DNA of 64,000 nt from Qiania dongpingensis (GCF_014337195.1 NZ_CP060634.1:3020833-3084832), one strand, 5' to 3'. Numbered from the stretch's first letter, positions 18,309 through 28,104 are shown. Numbers and translations: made by a program. The notes: generated from the letters alone by a model not told the origin.

Positions 18309-19674
18309 ATCGGTTCGCGCTGTATTTTCGGATGCGGTGTTTCTGAGAAAGACGGTCATGATCGCAGTGCCTGTGGCAGCACAGGCACTTCTCAATACCG
18401 TTACGAACATGGTGGATACTATGATGATCGGCACCTTGGGTGAAACAGCTATTGCCGGAGTGGGGCTGGCCAACAAGGTGTTTTTTGTGTTTAATCTTCT
18501 GATATTCGGAATCGCCAGCGGCGCCTCCGTGCTGAGCGCCCATTTCTGGGGAAATCACGATGGGAAGAATATTCGAAAGGTGTTGGGCATTTCCCTGATC
18601 CTGGGGATCATCGGTTCTCTTCTTTTTACTCTGCCCAGTTTTCTTGCCCCGGAGGCTGTCATGGGGATCTTCACCAACAGTCCCACCTCTGTGGAGACGG
18701 GAGCCGCTTATCTGAGGCTGGCCTGCATCAGCTATCCGTTTACAGCGGTCACGAATATATACGTGGCGGCAATGCGGTCTGTTGGAAGAGTCAGGACGCC
18801 GGTGGTGACAAGCCTGATCGCGATCATGGTCAATATTACGTTAAACTATGCTCTGATCTTCGGACATTTCGGTGCGCCGGCCATGGGAGTCAGCGGCGCG
18901 GCTGTCGCAACGCTCACAGCCAGAGTGGTGGAAGTGACCTGTATTTTTCTATATGTTTACGGGTGGAAAACAGAGCTGGCGGCGAAGGTTTCTGACCTTA
19001 TCGGCTATCCAAAGACACTGATAAAAGAGTACATACGGACGGTGCTGCCCATAATCGGAAACGAATTCATGTGGGGGCTGGGAGTGACCATGTATTCCCT
19101 GGCTTATGGAAGAATGGGAGATACCTCTGTGGCGGCGGTGACTATCGCTCAGACCATTCAGGATATGATTCTGGTATTTTTCCAGGGAATATCTGCCGCT
19201 TCCACTGTAATTCTCGGAAATGAACTGGGGGCCGGACGGATCAAGGACGCGGAAAAAGACGCGTCTAAGCTATTATGGCTTCAATTTACGGCGTCGATAC
19301 TGCTGGCCGTGTTCTGCATTGTTACACGGAATCTGCTGGTAGGCTTTTATGACGTATCTGAAACAGTGCTGAAGGAAGCCGCCTACTGTATGCTGGTTTA
19401 TGGGCTGTTCCTTCCATTTAAAATGTTCAATATCGTGAATGTGGTGGGGGTCCTGCGAAGCGGAGGAGATACCAGGTTCTGTCTGATGCTGGACAGCGGA
19501 AGCGTCTGGCTTATCGGCGTTCCCATGTCATTTTTGGGCGCGCTGGTATTCCGGCTTCCGATACATCTGGTGTTCGCCATGACGCTCACGGAGGAGTTTG
19601 CGAAGTTTTTCATTGGATACCGGCGCTATAAGAAGAAGAGATGGCTGAAAAATCTTGCGGCAGGCGTGTCTTAA
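18295..19674 (+). CDS. MATE family efflux transporter
   Basis: 459 residues with about 12 hydrophobic helices in two similar halves. Early segments such as QALLNTVTNMVDTMMIG and GLANKVFFVFNLLIFGIASG are characteristic of MATE Na+ or H+ coupled drug exporters. It may start at ATG 18295 or 18301; GAGGAAG precedes the first at a good distance. It overlaps the end of the CNNM/CBS gene. Substrate unknown. Confidence 0.93.
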   Translation: MKMIKSVRAVFSDAVFLRKTVMIAVPVAAQALLNTVTNMVDTMMIGTLGETAIAGVGLANKVFFVFNLLIFGIASGASVLSAHFWGNHDGKNIRKVLGISLILGIIGSLLFTLPSFLAPEAVMGIFTNSPTSVETGAAYLRLACISYPFTAVTNIYVAAMRSVGRVRTPVVTSLIAIMVNITLNYALIFGHFGAPAMGVSGAAVATLTARVVEVTCIFLYVYGWKTELAAKVSDLIGYPKTLIKEYIRTVLPIIGNEFMWGLGVTMYSLAYGRMGDTSVAAVTIAQTIQDMILVFFQGISAASTVILGNELGAGRIKDAEKDASKLLWLQFTASILLAVFCIVTRNLLVGFYDVSETVLKEAAYCMLVYGLFLPFKMFNIVNVVGVLRSGGDTRFCLMLDSGSVWLIGVPMSFLGALVFRLPIHLVFAMTLTEEFAKFFIGYRRYKKKRWLKNLAAGVS

Positions 19675-19762
19675 GCCTTGTCAGGATACGGAAAAGATGA
19701 TAAAATAAAAAGTCGGATAAGATAATAAGCGAAACTAAAGGATAGAAAAAGGAGAGGTTCAA

Positions 19763-20491
19763 ATGTCAGGACATTCCAAATTTGCGAATATCAAGCATAA
19801 GAAAGAAAAAAATGATGCTGTCAAAGGCAAGATTTTTACGGTGATCGGACGGGAGATTGCTGTGGCGGTAAAAGAAGGCGGAGCCGATCCGGCCAACAAC
19901 AGTAAGCTGAGAGATGTCATTGCTAAAGCGAAGGCCAATAATATGCCCAATGATACCATTGACAGAGGCATAAAAAAGGCTGCCGGTGATGCCAATTCCG
20001 TGAATTATGAGACGATTACCTATGAAGGCTATGGACCGAATGGCATTGCCATTATCGTAGACACCTTGACGGACAACAAAAACAGGACGGCTTCCAATGT
20101 CCGCAATGCGTTTACCAAAGGAAATGGCAACGTAGGAACTCCCGGATGCGTGTCTTTCATGTTTGATAAAAAAGGACAGATTATCGTGGATAAGGAAGAA
20201 TGTGAAATGGAAGCCGACGATCTGATGATGTTCGCTTTGGATGCGGGAGCTGAGGATTTTGCAGAGGAAGAGGACAGCTTTGAGATCACAACGGATCCGG
20301 GGGACTTCAGTTCCGTCCGCGAAGCCCTGGAAAAAGAGGGGATTCCCATGGCGGATGCTCAGGTGACGATGATTCCTCAGACTTGGGTGAGCCTCAAAGA
20401 CGAGCAGGATATTAAGATGATGAACCGGATACTGGATCTTTTGGACGAGGATGACGATGTCCAGGAAGTATACCACAATTGGGATGAATAA
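19763..20491 (+). CDS. yebC: YebC/PmpR-family protein
   Basis: 242 residues, very well conserved: starts [18 protein letters not shown], with the three-domain YebC pattern ([42 protein letters not shown]). Members were first described as DNA-binding regulators; more recent work on YebC-type proteins ties some of them to relief of ribosome stalling at proline stretches. ATG follows GGAGAGG. A strong terminator follows at 20521. Confidence 0.95.
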   Translation: MSGHSKFANIKHKKEKNDAVKGKIFTVIGREIAVAVKEGGADPANNSKLRDVIAKAKANNMPNDTIDRGIKKAAGDANSVNYETITYEGYGPNGIAIIVDTLTDNKNRTASNVRNAFTKGNGNVGTPGCVSFMFDKKGQIIVDKEECEMEADDLMMFALDAGAEDFAEEEDSFEITTDPGDFSSVREALEKEGIPMADAQVTMIPQTWVSLKDEQDIKMMNRILDLLDEDDDVQEVYHNWDE

Positions 20492-20520
20492 TCGGCCATG
20501 TACTTTCCTATGAAATAAGA

Positions 20521-20565
20521 AAAGCCCGGAAATCGGCAGGAGACTGCTGGTTTCCGGGCTTCTTA
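20521..20565 (+). terminator. Terminator of yebC
   Basis: AAGCCCGGAAA (20522-20532) pairs with TTTCCGGGCTT (20551-20561); CAGCAG-type pairing extends into the loop. Confidence 0.85.
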
Positions 20566-20591
20566 GTCTTATGGGAAGCAGCGCGGAAATA

Positions 20592-20620
20592 TTGTAAACG
20601 GCTGTAAAATATGGTATGAT
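20592..20620 (+). promoter_or_regulatory. Promoter of the CFI-box gene
   Basis: TTGTAA (20592-20597), 17-nt spacer, TATGAT (20615-20620), with an extended -10 TGG directly before it. Confidence 0.65.
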
Positions 20621-20692
20621 GACCGGGAAAGACCGCGGTAATTTTGGAACCGGGGATAAAGAGACGGATCAGTAAAGAAAGTGGGATGAAAT

Positions 20693-21763
20693 ATGGCGAA
20701 CAGAGAAGGTAAATGCCCGAAATGCGGAGGTGCTCTGTGCATTCCGGAAGAGCTTGCAACATTTTCTTGTATGTACTGCGGCGCGGTGCTCAGCCAGGAA
20801 GAGCTGGTGGTTCCCCATGAGGGTGAGGAGAAGAACCAGGCGGCGGCGCTGGAAGAGGTGCTGCAAAAACTCTGGGAAAACGGAGATTCAAAAGCTGAGG
20901 AACTGACCGGCCGGATTCTGGAATTGGATGAATATAATATGAAAGCCAATCAGGTATATGCGCGGATGCATTTTCCTGATATTTTGTTCCGGTTTAAGAA
21001 TGCGATGGAACATTTCAAGCGTTCGGAATACCCGGATTACTTTGACGCCTATAAGATAAAATGCCGTCCGGCAGTGGAAGCGGTGGACCGCTATGCGCTG
21101 GAGTCAGAAGATCATGGAGAGGAGTTTATGCGTCTTTTGGCCTCTGATCTTATGAAAGCCATTGATAAAGAGGTGGAGTCGGACCAGTCTCTGCGCTCCA
21201 AGAATGCTAGGGCATTGAAATGCGACCAGTATAAGATGATTCTGGCAGTCTATACGATTCCGATGATTCTGGAGCTTAAGCTTGGCGTCAGTGAAAGGCT
21301 GACGGATGTCATGGTGGAGGAATGGATGCGCCTGCATCCGAAGTCCATTCTGAGGAAGGGCACCTACGGTGATATGGTGACCGGTTTCCGAAAGGGCAAG
21401 ATGTGCTTCATAACTACGGCAGTCTGCGAATCCTTCGGGAAGCCTGACGACTGTCAGGAGCTTCAGAGCCTTCGGAAATTCCGGGATACATACATGATGA
21501 AGAGTGAAGACGGCCGTGCCCTGGTAGAAGAATACTATGAGATTGCGCCCGCCATTGTCACCTGTATGGATATGGATGAGGAACGTGCCGGCGTCTATAG
21601 ATCTGTCTGGAACACATATCTGGAGCCGTGTCTCCAGGATATTGCGGCCGGAAGGGCGGAAGCATGTGAAAAGCGCTATGTGGAAATGGTCAGAAGCTTG
21701 GAAGGGAGATATCTGGATTCACAGATATGGGAGGACCACAGGGGAAGCGACACGACAAGCTGA
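20693..21763 (+). CDS. Zinc-ribbon protein with CFI-box
   Basis: 356 residues, no membrane segment. The N-terminus holds a four-cysteine zinc ribbon: CPKCGG and CMYCGA spaced 16 residues apart. A mostly helical middle follows. Near residues 240-275 comes CFITTAVCESFGKPDDC followed by ELQSLRKFRDTYMM, the CFI-box seen at the C-terminus of many uncharacterised bacterial proteins. Function unknown. It is transcribed alone from a promoter at 20592. ATG 20693 follows GTGGGATGAAAT, a weak ribosome site. Confidence 0.82.
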   Translation: MANREGKCPKCGGALCIPEELATFSCMYCGAVLSQEELVVPHEGEEKNQAAALEEVLQKLWENGDSKAEELTGRILELDEYNMKANQVYARMHFPDILFRFKNAMEHFKRSEYPDYFDAYKIKCRPAVEAVDRYALESEDHGEEFMRLLASDLMKAIDKEVESDQSLRSKNARALKCDQYKMILAVYTIPMILELKLGVSERLTDVMVEEWMRLHPKSILRKGTYGDMVTGFRKGKMCFITTAVCESFGKPDDCQELQSLRKFRDTYMMKSEDGRALVEEYYEIAPAIVTCMDMDEERAGVYRSVWNTYLEPCLQDIAAGRAEACEKRYVEMVRSLEGRYLDSQIWEDHRGSDTTS

Positions 21764-21903
21764 GGCATTTTCGGCTGTTTGTGCGGAAAAGTAGAAAAAA
21801 ACTGGAGAATAGTTCATAGATATATCACAGGATAGATGGGAAAATAGAATAAAGAGCGGAAGCGATGGGAGATTCAGTGGAGACACAAAGCGGAAGCGGA
21901 TAT

Positions 21904-21939
21904 AAAAAGGATTTGAGAAAGAAGGCTCAGGTCCTTTTT
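21904..21939 (+). terminator. Terminator-like hairpin before the asparaginase gene
   Basis: AAAAAGGA plus TGAG pair with CTCA plus TCCTTTTT, with small internal loops. It could end the CFI-box transcript or attenuate read-through into the asparaginase gene. The rest of the 222-nt gap (21764-21985) shows no gene. Confidence 0.5.
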
Positions 21940-21985
21940 CTCTATCAAGACCCGGAAGCTTACTGCGAAGAGGGAGGAGGTACAG

Positions 21986-22960
21986 ATGAAAAAGGTATAC
22001 ATTCTGGCAACAGGAGGGACGATCTCTGCCGCGGGAGAAGAAGGAAAGACCTCCGGCTACCATGACGGGAAATTTGACGTCCATGAGCTTCTGGAGAGCA
22101 TAAAAGGGGTGGGAGAAATCGCGGCTCTGGAGGGAGAACAGATATTAAACATCTCCAGTGATGATATCACATGCGGGGATTGGATCGCTCTTGCGAAGCG
22201 GATCAACCGGCTGGCGGAGGACCCTTCCATAGATGGGGTTGTCATCACACACGGAACCAATACCATGGAAGAAACGGCATATTTCCTGAACTTGACAGTC
22301 AAGACGAGAAAACCGGTGGTTCTGACCGGATCGATGCGCCCGGCCACGGCCAACAGCGCGGACGGTCCGCAGAATCTCTACGAGGCGGTTTCTCTGGCGG
22401 CCAGTAAAGAGGCGGAAGGAAAAGGAGTACTGGTGGTATTTGCCGACGGGATTTTCAGCGCTGACCGGGTACAGAAGGTCAACTGTTTCCGTCCGGCGGC
22501 ATTTGACGGAAAGGACTTTGGATGTATCGGGTATATGCAGGATTCCGTTCCGCGCTTTTTACAGCTTCCGGCCAAAAAACATACGGTGGATACGGAATTT
22601 ACCGTAGAAGGAGTTGACGTGCTTCCAAAGGTAGAAATTGCATATTTTTATGCCGACGCTGATCCTGATATCCTGGAATTTCTTTCGTCCCGGGCACAGG
22701 GGCTTATCCTGGCGGGAGCAGGAAGCGGGCTCATGAGCAAAAGCTGGAAGCAGGAGATCCGGAAGCTTTCGGAAAGAATCCCCATCGTGAGGACAACCCG
22801 GGTTGGAAACGGTATGGTCAGCTGGGATCACTGCGATGAAGAGCTGAAGACCATACCTGGCCAGACATTGATTCCCGTGAAAGCCAGAATCCTGCTGTCT
22901 CTGGCACTTTTGAGGACCAGCGGCAGAGATGAGCTGCAGAACATATTTCAATTATACTGA
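21986..22960 (+). CDS. Asparaginase-family amidohydrolase
   Basis: 324 residues; hydrolyses asparagine to aspartate and ammonia if canonical. Nucleophile motif ATGGTIS with Thr12. The second motif reads VITHGTNTMEETAYF: Thr91 is present, but the neighbouring residue, normally the catalytic aspartate of HGTDT, is Asn92 (codon AAT). The lysine motif SADRVQKVN is present. No signal peptide, so cytoplasmic. ATG 21986 follows GGGAGGAGG. It is separated by 14 nt from an NhaC-type transporter, suggesting an import-and-degrade or export pairing. Confidence 0.9.
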   Translation: MKKVYILATGGTISAAGEEGKTSGYHDGKFDVHELLESIKGVGEIAALEGEQILNISSDDITCGDWIALAKRINRLAEDPSIDGVVITHGTNTMEETAYFLNLTVKTRKPVVLTGSMRPATANSADGPQNLYEAVSLAASKEAEGKGVLVVFADGIFSADRVQKVNCFRPAAFDGKDFGCIGYMQDSVPRFLQLPAKKHTVDTEFTVEGVDVLPKVEIAYFYADADPDILEFLSSRAQGLILAGAGSGLMSKSWKQEIRKLSERIPIVRTTRVGNGMVSWDHCDEELKTIPGQTLIPVKARILLSLALLRTSGRDELQNIFQLY

Positions 22961-22974
22961 AGGGGTAAGATGAT

Positions 22975-24402
22975 ATGGAAAAAGAAAATAGAAAATTAGA
23001 ATTTTACGGAGGGGAATGGGTTTCCCTGGCGCCGCTGCTCCTTTTCATCGTGCTGATCATTGTCACCACTTTTTTCTGGGGCTCTATATCCGACGGGGCT
23101 CTCTGGGTGCCGATTTTCCTGGGGCTGGTGATTCCGTTTTTCCTGGCAAAGGATAAAAAGCACTACAGCAATACGCTGATCATGGGAATGGCCAGTAAGG
23201 ATACGGCTTTTCCCATTGCCACGTGGCTGTTTGCCGGCGTATTTTCCAGAATTCTGAGGATGTCCGGTTTTGCCACGGGTCTTGCGGGCCTGGCCGGATC
23301 CTTTGGCGTGGGCCCCGTGCTCTTTACGGTGATTTCCTTTTTGGCGGCTACTTTGTTTTCCACGGCTACCGGAACCGGATTCGGAACGATTGCAGCCTGT
23401 ATGGGAGTATTGTATCCGGCCGGAGTGGAGCTGGGAGTGAATCCCGCCTTTTTGGCAGGGGCGATATTGGGAGGAGCAGCGTTCGGAGACAACCTGGCGC
23501 CGGTTTCCGATTCCACGATCGCCTCGGCAACTGCCATGGACGTGGATGTTCCCAAGTGTGTGAGAAGCCGTCTGAAGTATTCTCTGACGGCTGCTGCAAT
23601 TACTCTGATCATCACGATCATCGTGGGAAATATACTGGGCCAGTCTGCCAACATAAAAGAAGCGGTCTCCTATGATCAAATGACTTTGATCATGATTGTT
23701 CCGGTGATCATTACGCTGATCATTGCCATAAAATCCGGCGACCTGATCATTGCCACGATCATTGGCTCCGTATTGTCGGGAGCGGCGGCTGTGATATTCG
23801 GACTGATGGATTTTGTTCAGATCGATGCGGTGAATCCAGTGAGAGAAGCCTTGTTTTCCGTCAGCGGTTCGGGGCTTGACCGTGCGGTCGGAGGCGCTGT
23901 GTTCACCGGTCTGTCCAGTATGACTCAGATGGTTGTCCTATGTCTGATGCTGTTCAGCGCGATTCATATCATGAAGTGCGGACATGGAGATATGAAGATT
24001 CTGAACGCTCTCAGCCATGTGACCAGGCGTGCGGTAGGCGCAGAGGTCGTGATCTCTTTCATGGTCATCGCATTGTCGTCGATCATGGGATTAAACGCCC
24101 CGGCTATCCTGACAGTCGGGCCGTCCTTCGCGAGGCCCCTTGCCGACAAGCACGGAATCAGCCGCTACCGGATGGCAAACCTGATGGACGCCCAGTCCTG
24201 TACATGGTGTTACAGCCTGCCGTGGACCTGCACTATGATGTATATTTTAAGCTTTACGGTGGATACGAGCGCTCCGCTGAGCGGGATACAGATCACGCCG
24301 TACTGTTTCTTCACATTTGTTATGACGGCGGTCATGTTTGTGTCCATCTTCCTGGGGATCGGCAGGAAAGATTTTATAAACGTACAGGGAGAAGCAGAAT
24401 AG
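22975..24402 (+). CDS. NhaC-family Na+/H+ antiporter-like transporter
   Basis: 475 residues with about 11-12 membrane helices. Family motifs: STATGTGFGTIAAC and GGAAFGDNLAPVSDSTIASA. NhaC proteins exchange sodium for protons, and some relatives exchange organic acids such as malate and lactate. Its tight coupling with the asparaginase gene raises the possibility that it handles aspartate or another amino-acid-derived anion. That is inference from position only. AAGGGG lies before ATG 22975. Confidence 0.9.
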   Translation: MEKENRKLEFYGGEWVSLAPLLLFIVLIIVTTFFWGSISDGALWVPIFLGLVIPFFLAKDKKHYSNTLIMGMASKDTAFPIATWLFAGVFSRILRMSGFATGLAGLAGSFGVGPVLFTVISFLAATLFSTATGTGFGTIAACMGVLYPAGVELGVNPAFLAGAILGGAAFGDNLAPVSDSTIASATAMDVDVPKCVRSRLKYSLTAAAITLIITIIVGNILGQSANIKEAVSYDQMTLIMIVPVIITLIIAIKSGDLIIATIIGSVLSGAAAVIFGLMDFVQIDAVNPVREALFSVSGSGLDRAVGGAVFTGLSSMTQMVVLCLMLFSAIHIMKCGHGDMKILNALSHVTRRAVGAEVVISFMVIALSSIMGLNAPAILTVGPSFARPLADKHGISRYRMANLMDAQSCTWCYSLPWTCTMMYILSFTVDTSAPLSGIQITPYCFFTFVMTAVMFVSIFLGIGRKDFINVQGEAE

Positions 24403-24413
24403 AACACAGAGCG

Positions 24414-25100
24414 TTATTCATAGATTCGGTCCTCATATTCGTTCAGGACCAGGGTGACGTTCATATTCCCATTTCTGCACCGGATGCTGTCTAAAAAAGC
24501 CTTTTGGCTGATGTTTTGTTTCATTTGAATGCGGTAGACCAGCTCGAATAAGGTTCCAAATTCTGTGGTGCGGATACGGCGTATTTTCCAGGAATCCGTA
24601 TATTCCTTTAAAATCTTGTCAAAAAGCCCTTCGTAGTTCAGATCCTCGGGGATGGCGATTTTAAGCGTCATGGCCTCGCTTTTCGGAATCCCGAAATGAG
24701 ATTTTTCGAGGATCACCATGGCCAGGCACAGGACGAAGGCGAACAGCAGAGAGTAAGTGAGAAACCCCATGCCGGAGGCCAGCCCTACGGCTACGGTAAA
24801 AAATACATAGGCGATGTCCTTCGGGTCGCCGGGAGCGCTCCGGAAACGCACCAGGGAAAAGGCGCCGGCCAGGGAAAAGGCCCTTGCCACGTTGCTGCCG
24901 ACCAGCAGGATTATGGTAGCGATGATGGCGGGAAGCATGATCAGAGTGATCGCGAAGGACGGGACATATCCGCTTTCTTTATGGGTGAAGATATAAATAC
25001 AGCTGATGAAGAATCCGGTCAGCAGGGCGCAGGCCAGGATGGCCGCCGTGGACGACAGAGTCAGACTGTCTCCGGCTACAGAAGAAAATATGTAATTCAT
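24414..25100 (-). CDS. DUF4956 membrane protein
   Basis: 228 residues. Four membrane helices in the first 125 residues with the family hallmark FSLVRFRSAPGDPKDIAY between them, then a cytoplasmic ferredoxin-like tail of about 95 residues. The biochemical role is unknown. It lies 24 nt after the VTC-domain gene, an arrangement repeatedly seen in bacteria, often with CotH-type kinases, which are not present here. It is convergent with the NhaC gene, leaving only 11 nt between them. Confidence 0.87.
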   Translation of the reverse strand: MNYIFSSVAGDSLTLSSTAAILACALLTGFFISCIYIFTHKESGYVPSFAITLIMLPAIIATIILLVGSNVARAFSLAGAFSLVRFRSAPGDPKDIAYVFFTVAVGLASGMGFLTYSLLFAFVLCLAMVILEKSHFGIPKSEAMTLKIAIPEDLNYEGLFDKILKEYTDSWKIRRIRTTEFGTLFELVYRIQMKQNISQKAFLDSIRCRNGNMNVTLVLNEYEDRIYE

Positions 25101-25124
25101 AGGAACTCCTTTCCTTTGTTACAT

Positions 25125-25850
25125 TTATGCGGTGATCGGCTGCCTTTTGTCTAAAAGAGATTGTTTGTACATGGCGCCATATTTGGAAAAGCTGGCGGAG
25201 CGAATATGAAGGGAAGAAAAAGCTTCCGCCAGCCAGAGGGGGGCAGTGCCGACTAGCTTGATTTCCATCAGGCAGGTACCGGGGGCAAGAAGTTCCCGGG
25301 GAATGTCGGAATCCGCTCTCAGGTCCAGAGAAAGGATATGGAAATCAAAGGTGATTCTAAGGTCCGGATCGGTTTTTCCAAAATAAGCGACCCTTTCATA
25401 AGAAATGGACGCCGCCGGCGACAGGGGATGACGTTCCATGAAGTATGAAATCTCATGAAGCACCTGCCCGTCCAGATATGCCGTGTCCTTGGGAGATTCA
25501 TGATGACTCAGAAAGACGTCTGCTTCTGCCAGGGACAGGGATGCGCGCCGCTTTGTCACAACTCCGCCCACCTTTTTTTTCATTTCCAGAAATACAGGGG
25601 ATTCCGGAGAATCAGGGAGTTCATAGCTTCTCAGCCTCAGCTTTTCTTTATAGTAGGGCTTTGTGAGAGAGGTCCTGATGAGCCGGTAATCGTCTGTGTC
25701 ATAGTAAATATTATAGATGGAATAGGAGGAACCGTCCGGACAATACTGGTCGTATTCCATATAAGGTTCCATCCTCTTCGTAAGTTCCTCGTACTGGCGG
25801 TCCGTCAGGAGGGACTTTTTTTCCATTCGTTTGAACGTTTTAATACTCAT
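25125..25850 (-). CDS. VTC-domain protein (polyphosphate-polymerase-like)
   Basis: 241 residues from the ATG at 25850; that codon follows AAAGGATGAG, and an in-frame ATG at 25889 has no better signal. VTC domains form a tunnel lined with basic residues that makes polyphosphate from ATP in yeast. Here the pattern of charged strands is seen: IYNIYYDTDDY, YKEKLRLRSYE, FLEMKKKVGGVVTKRR and EIKLVGTAPLWL. In bacteria these proteins occur with DUF4956 partners and the product is not established. Divergent from a two-component system, with a long inverted repeat in between. Confidence 0.87.
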   Translation of the reverse strand: MSIKTFKRMEKKSLLTDRQYEELTKRMEPYMEYDQYCPDGSSYSIYNIYYDTDDYRLIRTSLTKPYYKEKLRLRSYELPDSPESPVFLEMKKKVGGVVTKRRASLSLAEADVFLSHHESPKDTAYLDGQVLHEISYFMERHPLSPAASISYERVAYFGKTDPDLRITFDFHILSLDLRADSDIPRELLAPGTCLMEIKLVGTAPLWLAEAFSSLHIRSASFSKYGAMYKQSLLDKRQPITA

Positions 25851-25912
25851 GGATCTCATCCTTTCTGCAGCTTCCTTTTCTGGAGCCATTATAAAAAGGC
25901 AACCTTAAATTT

Positions 25913-25951
25913 GTCTGAAACCAGACCGGAATTTTACTCGGGGTTTCAGAC
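25913..25951. promoter_or_regulatory. Inverted repeat between the VTC gene and the two-component system
   Basis: GTCTGAAACC (25913-25922) and GGTTTCAGAC (25942-25951) are perfect 10-bp arms 19 nt apart. There is no T-run, so a terminator is unlikely. It is a candidate binding site for a regulator of both divergent units, possibly the response regulator encoded at 26056. Confidence 0.5.
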
Positions 25952-26055
25952 TAATTAAAGTGTTTGCTTTTATTCTGATGGAAAGAGGAGTAAGAACTGT
26001 GGTATAAATAAAAGCGGAAGGTATGAAGAGCCGGTATAAGAAACGGGAGGAAGAT

Positions 26056-26733
26056 ATGCGGATTTTGATTGTGGAAGACGAGATCAGGCTGGCCGAAGCT
26101 CTGGGACAGATCATGTCAGAGCATAAATATACGGCGGACATGGTATATAATGGAGAGGACGGGCTGGACTATGCGATGAGCGGCATCTACGATGTGGTGA
26201 TTCTGGATGTGATGCTGCCGAAGATGAATGGTTTTGACGTGGTGCGGGCCATGCGGAAGGAAAAGAATCAGACGCCTGTCCTGATGCTGACTGCCAGGTT
26301 TGAGACAAGCGACAAAGTAAAGGGGCTGGACTGCGGGGCAGATGACTATCTCACGAAGCCTTTTGAGACGGAGGAGCTCCTGGCCAGAGTCCGGGCCCTT
26401 TCCAGGAGGAAGGGGGAGGTTGTGGTGGAGTATCTTTCCTATGGGGATATATCGTTGAACCTGGATACTTATATGCTGGAATGTGGAGAAAAGAGCGTAC
26501 ATTTAGGGATGAAAGAATTTGAGGTGCTGAGGCTTCTTCTGTCCAATCCCAAATCTGTACTTCCAAAGGAAACCATCCTTTTGAAGATATGGGGGAGTGA
26601 GACGGACGCAGAAGACAATAATGTAGAAGTGTATATTTCTTTCTTGAGAAAAAAGTTCGCTTTCCTGGGCTCCAGGGCGAGTATCGGGACGGTACGCAAG
26701 ATCGGATACCGAATGGAGGAACGCATGCCATGA
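26056..26733 (+). CDS. OmpR-family response regulator
   Basis: 225 residues from ATG 26056, which follows CGGGAGG; the frame opens 33 nt earlier without a good site. Receiver domain with acidic pocket VEDE and phospho-acceptor Asp51 in VVILDVMLP, and Lys in LTKPFE. C-terminal winged-helix DNA-binding domain (about 130-222; KEFEVLRLLLSNPKSVLPKE, NNVEVYISFLRKK). The histidine kinase follows with a 4-nt ATGA overlap. The stimulus is unknown; the divergent VTC/DUF4956 pair is a possible target. Confidence 0.95.
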   Translation: MRILIVEDEIRLAEALGQIMSEHKYTADMVYNGEDGLDYAMSGIYDVVILDVMLPKMNGFDVVRAMRKEKNQTPVLMLTARFETSDKVKGLDCGADDYLTKPFETEELLARVRALSRRKGEVVVEYLSYGDISLNLDTYMLECGEKSVHLGMKEFEVLRLLLSNPKSVLPKETILLKIWGSETDAEDNNVEVYISFLRKKFAFLGSRASIGTVRKIGYRMEERMP

Positions 26734-28001
26734 TAAAAAAGCTGAAGCGGAAATTCATACTGATCAATATGATATTGATCAGTATTGTGCTGGTCATTAC
26801 CTTTGCGGTGGTGTGCGCTGTGACCTATAATCGTCTTTGCAGAGAGAGCTATGACGTCATGGAGCGCAGGGTGATGAGGGAGCTTCCCGGGCTTCCGGAA
26901 AACGCGGAAGACCGGTATGGAAAGAAAAGTATGCAGCCGGGGCCGGACCGGCCTTTTCTGATGACAGATGCAAAGGAAGGCGCGACCTTTGTGGTGAAGC
27001 TGGAACAGGATGGCTCAGTGAAAGAAGTAATCGGTGAAAATCTGGTGATCGAAGATGAAGTCCTGGAGGATATCGTGGCGCTTTGCCTTTCGCAGGACAA
27101 AGAGCGGGGAACTGTGAAGGGAATGGGGCTGCGCTATCTGAAATATTCGGATATAAACGGCACACAGATCGTCTTTATGGACAGGAGCGATGAGGTGTCT
27201 TCCATGAAGAGTCTTATTTTCATATCTTTACTGGTTGGAATAGGAAGCCTGGCCGTTTTTTTGGTCATCAGTGTTTGCCTGGCCGGCTGGGTAGTGGGGC
27301 CGGTCAAAGATTCCTGGGACCGGGAACGGCAGTTTGTGGCGGATGCTTCCCATGAACTTAAAACACCGCTGACAGTCATTTTGGCCAATACGGGGATCTT
27401 GCTGAGCCACAAAGAGGATTCCATAGCAGATCAGGTAAAATGGGTGGAGAATACCAGGACCGAAGCAGTCCGGATGAAGGATCTGGTCAATGATCTGCTG
27501 GAGCTGGCAAAGGCAGACGCGGGAACGGACAGACCGGTCCTTTCCAGATTAAATTTGAGTGATCTTGTATGGAGTGCCGCGCTGCCTTTTGAATCCGTGA
27601 TGTTTGAACAGGGAAAAAAGCTTGATACAGCCGTTGAACCGGAGATTTATGTGTCAGGAGACGAAGGGCGGCTTAGACAGCTGCTGGCGATTCTGCTGGA
27701 TAACGCCTGCAAGTATGCGGAGGAAAAGGGAGTGGTTACCTTATCTCTTTTGGGAAGCAAAGACAAAGGGAAGCTGTCAGTTCACAATACCGGCAGTTAT
27801 ATAGAAAAAGAACAGCTGCCCCATGTGTTTGAACGCTTTTACCGGGGGGAAAAATCCAGGTCGAGAGACGCCGGAGGATATGGGCTCGGTCTGTCCATAG
27901 CCAGCAATATCGCGGAGAGTCACGCTGGAAGGATATCGGTACAGAGCGGGAAGGAGGAAGGCACCACTTTTTTTGTCACGCTGCCCCGCCTTAAACCATG
28001 A
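26730..28001 (+). CDS. Membrane sensor histidine kinase
   Basis: 423 residues. Two membrane helices (about 11-30 and 157-185) enclose an extracytoplasmic sensor of about 125 residues. The dimerisation and phospho-acceptor motif ASHELKTPLT has His208; ATPase motifs: N-box LDNACKYA, then GGYGLGLSIA. The linker after helix 2 is short, without a clear full HAMP domain. It is the partner of the upstream response regulator by 4-nt overlap. Confidence 0.94.
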   Translation: MIKKLKRKFILINMILISIVLVITFAVVCAVTYNRLCRESYDVMERRVMRELPGLPENAEDRYGKKSMQPGPDRPFLMTDAKEGATFVVKLEQDGSVKEVIGENLVIEDEVLEDIVALCLSQDKERGTVKGMGLRYLKYSDINGTQIVFMDRSDEVSSMKSLIFISLLVGIGSLAVFLVISVCLAGWVVGPVKDSWDRERQFVADASHELKTPLTVILANTGILLSHKEDSIADQVKWVENTRTEAVRMKDLVNDLLELAKADAGTDRPVLSRLNLSDLVWSAALPFESVMFEQGKKLDTAVEPEIYVSGDEGRLRQLLAILLDNACKYAEEKGVVTLSLLGSKDKGKLSVHNTGSYIEKEQLPHVFERFYRGEKSRSRDAGGYGLGLSIASNIAESHAGRISVQSGKEEGTTFFVTLPRLKP

Positions 28002-28104
28002 CTTAGGCCTTGCTTTTTCAGGAGTTTTTTGTTACAGTGTGTGTATGCAATTATTATTGGGCCCGGAGGCCTGCAATTTTTGAGAAAAGAGAGGACTATT
28101 AACT

